The translations under genes and the position numbers were made by a program. A stretch of DNA of 55,884 nucleotides. Source: XN24 sp047921455. Its GTDB lineage: Bacteria; Pseudomonadota; Gammaproteobacteria; Steroidobacterales; XN24. Below, one piece after another: positions 8,966-16,135 of the stretch. The stretch is from the NCBI GenBank assembly GCA_047921455.1, contig JBLRWC010000016.1, positions 1 to 55,884 of the forward strand. The letters run 5' to 3'. Below the pieces are notes generated by a model. That model saw nothing but the letters and a program-made list of their open reading frames with translations. It was not told where the DNA came from and made no database searches. Position 1 is the first letter of the stretch. Every line of letters starts with the position of its first letter.

Positions 8966-9472
8966 ATGAGCGAGCCACGCGTAATCAAGAAGTATCCCAA
9001 CCGTCGCCTCTATGACACCGAGGAAAGCCGGTACATCACGCTGACCGATATCAAGCGGCTGGTGGTAGAAAAAGTTGATTTTGTCGTCCTGGAAAAGAAA
9101 ACCGGCAAAGATATTACCCGCAGTATCATGCTGCAGGTCATCAGCGAGCAGGAGCAGACCGGCGAGCCTATTATGAGCCGGGACTTTCTGTCGCAGATCA
9201 TCCGCTCCTACGGCAGCACCATGCAGGGCATGGTCAGCGGCTACCTCGACCAGAGCCTGCGGCTGTTCATGGGCCAGCAGCAACAGTTGCGGGACCGGCT
9301 GAAGGAAGTCGTCGGCGTGGATCCGGTGGGCATGGTGGCCGGAATCGCCCAGAAGAATTTCCAGCGCTGGAAATCCTTGCAGGAAGAACTGTTCCGCAAC
9401 TTCGCCTCCAGCCGCCAGGATAGTGACGACAGCAGTGGCCGGACACCTCGCTCACGGGGAAATAAGCGCTGA
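8966..9472 (+). CDS. phaR: Polyhydroxyalkanoate synthesis regulator PhaR
   Basis: Repressor that senses polyhydroxyalkanoate (PHA) granules and controls phasin and synthesis genes in other bacteria. In 168 residues, the N-terminal DNA-binding domain is unmistakable (IKKYPNRRLYDTEESRYITL, residues 7-26). It is followed by a PHB-accumulation region and a polar, basic C-terminus (SSGRTPRSRGNKR). No phasin or PHA synthase gene is in this window, so its targets are elsewhere. It is a single-gene unit downstream of gluQ. Possible binding elements lie in its own promoter and in the intergenic region after it (8876-8886, 9550-9576). Confidence 0.93.
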   Translation: MSEPRVIKKYPNRRLYDTEESRYITLTDIKRLVVEKVDFVVLEKKTGKDITRSIMLQVISEQEQTGEPIMSRDFLSQIIRSYGSTMQGMVSGYLDQSLRLFMGQQQQLRDRLKEVVGVDPVGMVAGIAQKNFQRWKSLQEELFRNFASSRQDSDDSSGRTPRSRGNKR

Positions 9473-9521
9473 ATCGACCCCCGGCCGTCCAGGTGCCGGC
9501 GCCAAGAACCCCTGCGCGTCG

Positions 9522-9550
9522 TTGACACCCGCAGCGGCCGGTGGTATTGT
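9522..9550 (+). promoter_or_regulatory. Sigma-70 promoter in the phaR-pnp intergenic region
   Basis: A consensus -35 TTGACA (9522-9527) is separated by exactly 17 bases from TATTGT (9545-9550, four of six). The expected start is near 9557, which coincides with the first base of the stem CGTCAA. It fires away from phaR into the gap before convergent pnp, so it serves no protein-coding gene. Confidence 0.7.
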
Positions 9551-9576
9551 GCAATGCGTCAATTTGGTGCATTGCA
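9550..9576. promoter_or_regulatory. Inverted TGCAATGC/GCATTGCA operator-like element
   Basis: TGCAATGC (9550-9557) and GCATTGCA (9569-9576) are exact reverse complements separated by 11 bases. They overlap the last -10 base and the predicted start of transcription. Each half resembles the TGCGGTGCA element in the phaR promoter (consensus GCNNTGCA). Placement over the start site suits a repressor; PhaR is the natural candidate, by inference. Confidence 0.5.
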
Positions 9577-9653
9577 TCATCCCTTGACGACTCCTCCAAT
9601 TAGCCGTTTCATGCGGCTTTTTGAGCCCCTGCCATTGGCGGGGGCTTTTTTTT
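9557..9653 (+). ncRNA. Candidate small RNA with unpaired CUCCUCC (anti-Shine-Dalgarno) segment
   Basis: A stand-alone unit between phaR and pnp, with a promoter ending at 9550 and a strong terminator at 9624-9653. The predicted RNA of about 97 nt folds as stem 1 CGUCAA (9557-9562)/UUGACG (9584-9589) with a 21-nt loop. A single-stranded linker containing CUCCUCC (9591-9597) follows, then stem 2 AGCCG (9602-9606)/CGGCU (9614-9618) followed by U-residues, then the terminator stem ending in eight U. CUCCUCC can pair with ribosome-binding sites, and the U-rich tails suit Hfq. No good open reading frame is present. I recognise no named sRNA family. Confidence 0.6.
9624..9653 (+). terminator. Intrinsic terminator of the candidate sRNA
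   Basis: AGCCCCTGCC (9624-9633), loop ATT, GGCGGGGGCT (9637-9646), followed by a run of eight T (9646-9653). This is a strong rho-independent terminator reading on the plus strand; it ends plus-strand transcription before convergent pnp. Confidence 0.85.
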
Positions 9654-9674
9654 GGTGCGCCCGCCGGGCGCACC

Positions 9675-9706
9675 AAAAAAAAGAGCGGCCACGCAAGTGG
9701 CCGCCC
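9675..9706 (-). terminator. Intrinsic terminator of pnp
   Basis: Reading the minus strand, GCGGCCAC (9704-9697), loop TTGC, GTGGCCGC (9692-9685), then TC and eight T (9682-9675). It lies 30-60 bases after the pnp stop and ends the rimP-to-pnp cluster. It abuts a separate GGTGCGCCC/GGGCGCACC hairpin at 9654-9674 that lies between the two opposing terminators. Confidence 0.85.
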
Positions 9707-9734
9707 TGTTTAGCAGAGGTTGTCGAGTTGCGCC

Positions 9735-11828
9735 TTAGCGCGCCTCGACGTCGCGCATACTGAGGCGTACCCTGCCTTGGCGATCCACCTCCAGTACCTT
9801 GACGCGTACCGAATCGCCTTCCTTGAGCTTGTCGCTGACGCGCTCCACGCGCTCGTCCGAGATCTGCGAAATGTGCACCAGTCCATCCTTGCCGGGCAGG
9901 ATCGTGACGAATGCGCCGAAATCCATCAGGCGCGCCACCTTGCCCTCGTAGACCTGGCCCACTTCGACATCTGCGGTGATCAGGTCGATGCGGCGGCGGG
10001 CCTCGCGGCCGGAATCGCCATCCACCGAGGCAATCCGAATCGTGCCGTCATTGTCGATATCGATCGTGGCGCCGGTCTCCTCGGTGATCTGGCGGATGAC
10101 GGACCCCCCCTTGCCGATGACTTCCCGAATTTTCTCGGGATCGATCTTGAACGCCATGATCGTGGGCGCCCAATCCGACATTTTCTCACGTGGCTTACCG
10201 AGCACCTTGTTCATTTCCCCGAGGATATGCAGGCGGGCGGCCTGGGCTTGAGCCAGGGCGTCCGACATGATCTCGCGGGTGATACCGGTGATCTTGATGT
10301 CCATCTGCAGGGCGGTAATGCCGCCGTCGGTACCGGCCACCTTGAAGTCCATATCGCCGAGGTGGTCCTCATCACCGAGGATATCCGTGAGCACCGCATA
10401 CTGGTCCTTTTCCTTGACCAGGCCCATCGCAACGCCGGCCACCGGCGCCTTGATCGGCACGCCCGCATCCATCATGGCAAGGCTGGAACTGCAAACCGTC
10501 GCCATGGAGCTCGAGCCATTGGACTCGGTCACCTCGGACACGATGCGCAGCACATACGGGAAATCAGCCATGTCGGGCAACACGGCCTGCACGGCCCGGC
10601 GCGCCAGCTTGCCGTGGCCGATCTCGCGGCGCTTCGGCATCAGCATGAAACTGGTTTCACCGACGCAGTAAGGAGGGAAATTGTAGTGCAGCATGAACGG
10701 CTCACGGTACTCGCCCTCGAGCGCGTCGATGATCTGCGCATCGCGACCCGTGCCCAGCGTGACGACAGCGATAGCCTGGGTCTCGCCGCGCGTGAAAATC
10801 GCCGAACCGTGGGTCCGCGGCAAGACGCCGGTACGCACCTGGATGGGGCGCACGGTGGTGGTGTCACGACCGTCGATACGCGGCTTGCCGCTCGTGACCC
10901 GGCCGCGTACGACCCGGCTCTCGAGCGCCTTCAGCGCCGCCTTGATCTGGTCGCTCGTCCAGCGCGGCTCGTCGCCCTCACCGAGCTTTTCCATGACCGC
11001 GGACTTGATCGCGTCCACGCGGCCGTAGCGCTCCTGCTTCTCGGTGATCTGGTATGCCTCGTCGAAGGCCGCCTCTGCCTCAGCGGCAACGGCAGCCTGC
11101 AGCTCCTCGTCGGAGGGCGGCGGAGTCCAGTCCCAGGCCGGCTTGCCCGCCTCGGCCTGCAACTCGTTGATCGCCTTGATCACGACCTGCATCTGCTCGT
11201 GGCCGAACATGACTGCGCCGAGCATGACCTCCTCGGACAGCACCTTGGCTTCGGACTCAACCATCAGCACCGCTTCGGCCGTTCCGGCGACCACGAGGTC
11301 GAGCGCGGAATCAGCAAGCTGCGTGTTGGTCGGGTTGAGGACATATTCGCCGTCGATATAGCCAACGCGGGCGGCGCCGATCGGCCCGGCAAACGGGATA
11401 CCCGACAGGGCCAGCGCAGCAGACGTACCGATGAGCGAAGGAATATCAGGATCGATGTCCGGGTTGGCGGACATGACGGTCGCAATGACCTGGACCTCGT
11501 TATAGAAGCCCTTCGGGAACAGCGGCCGGATCGGTCGGTCAATCAGCCGGCAGGTCAGCGTCTCCTTTTCCGCGGGACGTCCCTCGCGCTTGAAGAAGCC
11601 ACCGGGAATACGGCCGGCTGCATAAGCCTTTTCCTGGTAGTTGACCGTCAGGGGCATGAAGTTCTGGCCTTCGGAGGCGTGCTTACGCCCCACCACGGTG
11701 ACCAGCACCACGGTATCGGCCATTTTCACAACCACTGCGGCATCAGCCTGGCGAGCGATTTCGCCGGTTTCAAGCGTGACTTCGTGGGGGCCGTACTGGA
11801 AGGTTTTCTTGATAGGAGTCAAATTCAC
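9735..11828 (-). CDS. pnp: Polyribonucleotide nucleotidyltransferase (PNPase)
   Basis: Phosphorolytic 3'-5' exoribonuclease of the RNA degradosome. The 697 residues contain two RNase PH-like domains (first one from FQYGPHEVTLETGEIARQAD), an all-alpha linker around residues 215-300, then a KH domain (KIREVIGKGGSVIRQITEETG) and a C-terminal S1 domain (GQVYEGKVARLMDFGAFVTI). The start is GTG at 11828, preceded by AGGCGAAG. It follows rpsO by 49 bases; that gap contains a small stem-loop, reminiscent of the E. coli rpsO-pnp junction where RNase III cuts. Confidence 0.98.
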   Translation of the reverse strand: MNLTPIKKTFQYGPHEVTLETGEIARQADAAVVVKMADTVVLVTVVGRKHASEGQNFMPLTVNYQEKAYAAGRIPGGFFKREGRPAEKETLTCRLIDRPIRPLFPKGFYNEVQVIATVMSANPDIDPDIPSLIGTSAALALSGIPFAGPIGAARVGYIDGEYVLNPTNTQLADSALDLVVAGTAEAVLMVESEAKVLSEEVMLGAVMFGHEQMQVVIKAINELQAEAGKPAWDWTPPPSDEELQAAVAAEAEAAFDEAYQITEKQERYGRVDAIKSAVMEKLGEGDEPRWTSDQIKAALKALESRVVRGRVTSGKPRIDGRDTTTVRPIQVRTGVLPRTHGSAIFTRGETQAIAVVTLGTGRDAQIIDALEGEYREPFMLHYNFPPYCVGETSFMLMPKRREIGHGKLARRAVQAVLPDMADFPYVLRIVSEVTESNGSSSMATVCSSSLAMMDAGVPIKAPVAGVAMGLVKEKDQYAVLTDILGDEDHLGDMDFKVAGTDGGITALQMDIKITGITREIMSDALAQAQAARLHILGEMNKVLGKPREKMSDWAPTIMAFKIDPEKIREVIGKGGSVIRQITEETGATIDIDNDGTIRIASVDGDSGREARRRIDLITADVEVGQVYEGKVARLMDFGAFVTILPGKDGLVHISQISDERVERVSDKLKEGDSVRVKVLEVDRQGRVRLSMRDVEAR

Positions 11829-11847
11829 TTTCTTCGCCTGTTGTCTG

Positions 11848-11864
11848 CCGATCCCTATGATCGG
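11848..11864 (-). other. Stem-loop in the rpsO-pnp junction
   Basis: CCGATC (11848-11853) and GATCGG (11859-11864) form a perfect six-base stem with a five-base loop, with no T-run. The position matches the junction that is processed in E. coli pnp mRNA; whether RNase III acts here is inference. Confidence 0.4.
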
Positions 11865-11877
11865 ACTTGGATTACCC

Positions 11878-12147
11878 TCAGCGACGCAAGCCGAGGCGGG
11901 AAATGAGTTGCTGGTAGCGCTCGACGTCTTTCCGCTTCAGGTAATCCAGAAGCTGGCGGCGCTGGTTGACCAGCTTGAGCAGCCCACGCCGGGAATGGTG
12001 GTCCTTCTTGTGGCTGCTGAAGTGTTCCGTGAGTTCGCTGATGCGGGCGGACAACAAGGCCACCTGCACTTCCGGGGAGCCCGTATCGGCGGTGCCGCGC
12101 GCGTGCTCCTTGATGATGTTTTGTTTCTGCTCGACCGACAGAGGCAT
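11878..12147 (-). CDS. rpsO: 30S ribosomal protein S15
   Basis: Primary-binding protein of the 30S subunit that contacts the central domain of 16S rRNA. The 89-residue length is the standard S15 size (MPLSVEQKQNIIKEHARG ... LISRLGLRR). It contains the conserved HKKDHHSRRGLLKLVNQRR segment. The ATG at 12147 follows AGGAG, seven bases upstream; the longer upstream extension is non-homologous. It lies between truB and pnp, as in most gammaproteobacteria, and has its own promoter at 12198-12227. Confidence 0.98.
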   Translation of the reverse strand: MPLSVEQKQNIIKEHARGTADTGSPEVQVALLSARISELTEHFSSHKKDHHSRRGLLKLVNQRRQLLDYLKRKDVERYQQLISRLGLRR

Positions 12148-12197
12148 GAGATATCTCCTGGAAACCTGCTCTTTACTGTCTTTTTGACAAGCCCGCA

Positions 12198-12227
12198 ATT
12201 CTATCGCGATGAAGCACGAATGAACAA
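12198..12227 (-). promoter_or_regulatory. Probable rpsO promoter
   Basis: On the minus strand TTGTTC (12227-12222) is followed after 18 bases by TAGAAT (12203-12198, five of six). Transcription would start near 12191, giving a leader of about 44 bases. E. coli rpsO also has its own promoter here. The TAGAAT -10 recurs before nuoA and hrcA. Confidence 0.5.
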
Positions 12228-12267
12228 GCCCGCCACCACTAAAAACCCTTTATCTTCGATGCCTTAG

Positions 12268-13203
12268 CTACGCTTCAAGAGCGCCGAGAAGGCGTTTTGC
12301 GCGCAAATGCCCGTGCGTATCGCGCTCACCGACGCCGAGAAACCCGCCGACACCGTAAATTCTGACCAGGCCAGCTTCACCACCGCTGGCCAGTTCGACG
12401 ACCTGGCCGCGGATTATGCGCGCGGTATCCTGGCTCGCCAGCGTCACCACCGGCAGTGCCGCCAATGCGGTGTCGGACGGCAACACGAGTTCCACGAGCT
12501 GGTCCCGGCCCGCCGCGGCCAATGCCTCCAGTGCGGCCAGCGTGTGCATGTCCGCCTCTGCGTAGGGGCCGGCCGCGTAGCGACGCAACGCCGTCACATG
12601 GGCGCAACTGCCGGCGGCACGCGCAACATCCTCCACCAGCGTGCGCACATAGGTGCCCTTCGAGCAATGCACGTCCAGCGAGAACGCCGGCGGCGCCCAA
12701 TTCTCAAGCTCGAGCCGCTGGATTTCGACCCGGCGTGGCTCGCGCTCCACCACCTCGCCACGTCGCGCCTTGCGGTAAAGACGCTCGCCGCCCTGCTTGA
12801 GTGCGGAATACATCGGCGGCACCTGCTCGATGTGCCCGCGAAAACCGGCCAGCGCCGCGCTGAAGCTCTCCCGGTCGAGCTGTTCCCACGCGCACTCTTC
12901 AACCACTTCACCCTCGACGTCGCCGGTCGCGGTGCGTGCGCCGAGTTGGCCGGTGACGCGGTAGGCCTTGGCCGCATCGAGCAAGTAGCCCGAAAACCGC
13001 GTCGCCTGCCCGAGGCAGATCGGTAACAGGCCGCTCGCCAGCGGATCGAGGCTCCCGGTGTGCCCCGCCTTGCGCACGCCGAACAGGCGACGCACCTTCT
13101 GCAGGGCAATGTTCGAAGACAGACCCACCGGCTTGTCCAGGAGCACCACGCCATCGAGACTGCCAGTCATGGCCGGGTGGCCTGCAGCCGGGACATCAAT
13201 CAT
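12268..13203 (-). CDS. truB: tRNA pseudouridine-55 synthase TruB
   Basis: Makes pseudouridine 55 in the T-loop of tRNAs. It has 311 residues with the catalytic aspartate D53 in HTGSLDPLASGLLPICLG, the PMYSALK motif, the CSKGTYVRTL motif and a C-terminal PUA-like region. ATG at 13203 overlaps the end of rbfA by eight bases; ATG at 13170 (MTGSLDGVVLLDKP) is a possible later start. Upstream in-frame codons lie deep in rbfA and are unlikely. Confidence 0.96.
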   Translation of the reverse strand: MIDVPAAGHPAMTGSLDGVVLLDKPVGLSSNIALQKVRRLFGVRKAGHTGSLDPLASGLLPICLGQATRFSGYLLDAAKAYRVTGQLGARTATGDVEGEVVEECAWEQLDRESFSAALAGFRGHIEQVPPMYSALKQGGERLYRKARRGEVVEREPRRVEIQRLELENWAPPAFSLDVHCSKGTYVRTLVEDVARAAGSCAHVTALRRYAAGPYAEADMHTLAALEALAAAGRDQLVELVLPSDTALAALPVVTLASQDTARIIRGQVVELASGGEAGLVRIYGVGGFLGVGERDTHGHLRAKRLLGALEA

Positions 13204-13573
13204 TGTCGCCTGACTTTTCCTTGTCCGAGGCCACCGCGCGACTGATAAGGTCGGACAGTCGTGAACCGCGTTCGAGGCTCTCATCATGACGAAAATGCAG
13301 CTCGGGCACCTGGCGGATATACATGGCCCGGCCCAACTTGCCGCGAATCATCCCCGCCGCGCGCCCGAGCGCCGCGGCCGCAGGCGCGGGGTCAGCCGCC
13401 GGATCGAGCAGGCTGAACCAGACCGTCGCATGCGACAAATCCCTCGACACCTCGACCGCAGTAACGCTGACACCCTGCGCGCCGGGGTCCTTGACGTCGC
13501 GCAGCAGTATCTCGCCAAGCAGGCGTTGCATCTGCTCGCCAACCCGGCGGCTGCGCGTGAATTCCCTGGGCAT
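13196..13573 (-). CDS. rbfA: 30S ribosome-binding factor RbfA
   Basis: Small KH-like factor needed for late 30S maturation and 16S rRNA 5'-end processing. It has 125 residues (MPREFTRSRRVGEQMQRLLG ...) with the family segment ATVWFSLLDP and the LGRAMYIRQVPELHFRHDES region. The ATG at 13573 shares one base with the infB stop (TGATG), so translation is coupled; a longer reading would run into infB. Confidence 0.96.
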   Translation of the reverse strand: MPREFTRSRRVGEQMQRLLGEILLRDVKDPGAQGVSVTAVEVSRDLSHATVWFSLLDPAADPAPAAAALGRAAGMIRGKLGRAMYIRQVPELHFRHDESLERGSRLSDLISRAVASDKEKSGDND

Positions 13574-16116
13574 CAGCTTTGCTGGAAGGTCCGGGCAATC
13601 TCGATGCGTTCGAAGCACTCGATCTGGTCGCCGGGACGGATATCCGTGTAGTTGCGCACACCGATACCGCACTCGGTACCGGACTTGACCTCACTGACAT
13701 CGTCCTTGAAACGACGCAACGACTCGAGCGCGCCTTCGAAAATCACGACATTGTCACGCAGCACGCGAATCGGGTTGTTGCGCTTGACCGTCCCCTCGGT
13801 CACCAGGCAGCCGGCGACCTGGCCGAACTTCGGCGAACTAAACACTTCGCGCACTTCGGCAATACCCACGATCTGCTCGCGAATCTCGGGCGAGAGTAGC
13901 CCGACGATCGCCGACTTCACGTCGTCGATCGCCTCGTAAATGATGCTGTAGTAACGCACGTCGACGCCGGTTTCTTTCATGGCGTTACGGGCGGCCCCAT
14001 CGGCGCGCACGTTGAAGCCAATAATGATGGCGCTGGAAGCCGCCGCAAGGTTCACGTCGGACTCGGTGATGCCGCCCACGTTGCTGCTGATGACCTTGAC
14101 CTTGACCTCGTCGGAAGACATGCGTGTCATCGCGTCGCGCAACGCCTCGGCACTGCCCTGCACATCCGCCTTGATAAGCAACTGGACCGCGCTCGCGGCG
14201 CCTTCTTCCATCTGGGAGAACACGTCTTCCAGCTTGGAGGCCTGCTGCTTGGCCAACTTCACGTCCCGGAACTTGCCCTGGCGATGCAGGGCGACTTCAC
14301 GCGCCTTGCGTTCGTCAGGCAGCACGACCACGTCGTCCCCCGCCATCGGCGTGCCGGACAAGCCCAGCACCTGTACTGGCGTCGAAGGGCCGGCCGCTTC
14401 GAGCGGCTTGCCGTGCTCGTTGAACATGGCGCGCACGCGACCATACTCACGGCCCGCCAGCACCGCGTCGCCAGCGTGCAACGTACCCTGCTGCACCAGC
14501 ACGGTCGCCACGGCGCCACGGCCCTTCTCAAGACTTGATTCGATGACCACGCCCTTCGCCGGACCGCTGGTGACAGCGCTCAACTCGAGCACCTCGGCCT
14601 GCAGCGCAACAGACTCCAGCAAGGCGTCGATGCCTTCACCCGTGTGCGCCGAGACATTGACGAACTGGGTATCGCCGCCCCAATCCTCGGGGATGACCTC
14701 GTGCTGGGCCAACTCGCTCTTGACGCGTTCGGGATCGGCGCCGTGCTTGTCCATCTTGTTGACGGCAACCACCAGCGGCACACCGGCGGCCCGAGCATGC
14801 TGAACCGCTTCGACGGTCTGCGGCATGACGCCATCATCCGCCGCTACCACGAGGATCACCACGTCGGTGGCCTGTGCGCCGCGCGCGCGCATGGCCGTGA
14901 AGGCCGCGTGCCCGGGGGTGTCAAGAAAGGTAATACGGCCCTTGGCCGATTCGACGACGTAGGCGCCGATGTGCTGCGTGATGCCGCCCGCTTCCCCGGC
15001 AGCCACCTTGCTGCGGCGAATGTAATCGAGCAGGGAGGTTTTGCCGTGGTCGACATGGCCCATGATGGTGACCACCGGCCAGCGCGCCTCGACTTCACCG
15101 GTGCCGCGCGAGGCGGCTTCGACGACATCTTCCACGAGGTCCTCGCGGAGGATTTTCGGCGTATGGCCCATTTCCTCGACGACGATGACCGCCGTGTCGC
15201 GATCGATGACCTGGTTGATGGTGACCATCGCGCCCATGCCCATCATGGTCTTGATGACCTCGGTGGCCTTGACGGCCATTTTCTGCGCCAACTCGGCAAC
15301 GGTAATGGTCTCGGGAATCCCGACTTCGCGCACCACCGGTGCGGTGGGACGCTCGAAGCCCTGGCGCTCGATCTGCGTGCCGCCGCCGCGGCGTCCACCC
15401 GCCGGGCGCTTGCGCCGCCGTCCCGACTTGTCGCCGGCGACGTGCAATTCCTTCCGGCCGTACTTGGTGCCGGGCTGCTCCGTCGGGCCGCTGCGCCTTG
15501 CCGGCGCGCGATCCGGTTCCTTGCGCTTGCGTTCTTCGTCGGCGCTGCGCTTGCGCGTTTCCGCCAACACGCGCGCCTCTTCGTCGGCGATGCGCCGCGC
15601 TTCGTCCTCGGCCGCCTTGCGGGCGTCTTCCTCGGCCTTGACGCGTGCTTCTTCTTCAGCCTGGCGCTTCTTTTCCTCGTCCTCGATCGCCTTTTGCTGT
15701 TCCTCGATACTGCGCCGGGCTTCTTCCTCGGCAAGGCGCTTGGCCTCTTCTTCCGCCTGGCGCTGGCGATCGAGCTCCTCCTGGTCCTGGCGCGCCTGCT
15801 CCTCGAGCACGTCCCGCTTGATATAGGTGCGCTTTTTACGCACTTCCACGTTGACCGTGCGGGTGCGGCCCTGGCCAACCGGCTGGCGCAGCTCGCTCTG
15901 GGTCTTGCGTTTCAGCGTGATCTTGCGCGGCGTCACCCCGGGCGCATCGCGGCCATGGCTTTCCCGGAGGAAAGTCAGCAACTCGAGTTTCGCCTCGTCG
16001 CTGATCTTGTCCTCCGCGCCGGCCACGCGAATACCGGCCTCTTCCAGCTGCGTTAACAGCCGATCGACCGGGACTTTCAGGACATCAGCGAACTGGGCAA
16101 CAGTGACGTCTGCCAT
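13573..16116 (-). CDS. infB: Translation initiation factor IF-2
   Basis: GTPase that brings initiator fMet-tRNA to the ribosome. In 847 residues, IF2_N (about residues 1-52) is followed by a basic stretch and a highly charged helical E/A/R/K segment (about 100-200). A second IF2_N-type motif lies near 265-315. The G domain has G1 GHVDHGKT at 353-360, DTPGHAAF and NKMDK, followed by the C-terminal fMet-binding domains. ATG 16116 was chosen by homology; ATG 16122, two codons upstream, has a better-spaced GAGG. It overlaps rbfA, and nusA lies 19 bases upstream. Confidence 0.97.
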   Translation of the reverse strand: MADVTVAQFADVLKVPVDRLLTQLEEAGIRVAGAEDKISDEAKLELLTFLRESHGRDAPGVTPRKITLKRKTQSELRQPVGQGRTRTVNVEVRKKRTYIKRDVLEEQARQDQEELDRQRQAEEEAKRLAEEEARRSIEEQQKAIEDEEKKRQAEEEARVKAEEDARKAAEDEARRIADEEARVLAETRKRSADEERKRKEPDRAPARRSGPTEQPGTKYGRKELHVAGDKSGRRRKRPAGGRRGGGTQIERQGFERPTAPVVREVGIPETITVAELAQKMAVKATEVIKTMMGMGAMVTINQVIDRDTAVIVVEEMGHTPKILREDLVEDVVEAASRGTGEVEARWPVVTIMGHVDHGKTSLLDYIRRSKVAAGEAGGITQHIGAYVVESAKGRITFLDTPGHAAFTAMRARGAQATDVVILVVAADDGVMPQTVEAVQHARAAGVPLVVAVNKMDKHGADPERVKSELAQHEVIPEDWGGDTQFVNVSAHTGEGIDALLESVALQAEVLELSAVTSGPAKGVVIESSLEKGRGAVATVLVQQGTLHAGDAVLAGREYGRVRAMFNEHGKPLEAAGPSTPVQVLGLSGTPMAGDDVVVLPDERKAREVALHRQGKFRDVKLAKQQASKLEDVFSQMEEGAASAVQLLIKADVQGSAEALRDAMTRMSSDEVKVKVISSNVGGITESDVNLAAASSAIIIGFNVRADGAARNAMKETGVDVRYYSIIYEAIDDVKSAIVGLLSPEIREQIVGIAEVREVFSSPKFGQVAGCLVTEGTVKRNNPIRVLRDNVVIFEGALESLRRFKDDVSEVKSGTECGIGVRNYTDIRPGDQIECFERIEIARTFQQS

Positions 16117-16135
16117 ATGCATTCGAACCTCGTGT

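Noticed and set aside
9654..9682. GGTGCGCCC/GGGCGCACC hairpin flanked by T8 and A8
   Set aside because: The flanking runs are on the wrong sides for it to terminate by itself; they belong to the neighbouring sRNA and pnp terminators and merely extend its stem.
9720..11906. 728-codon plus-strand frame across pnp
   Set aside because: Histidine- and aspartate-rich antisense shadow of pnp with no ribosome site or known domain.
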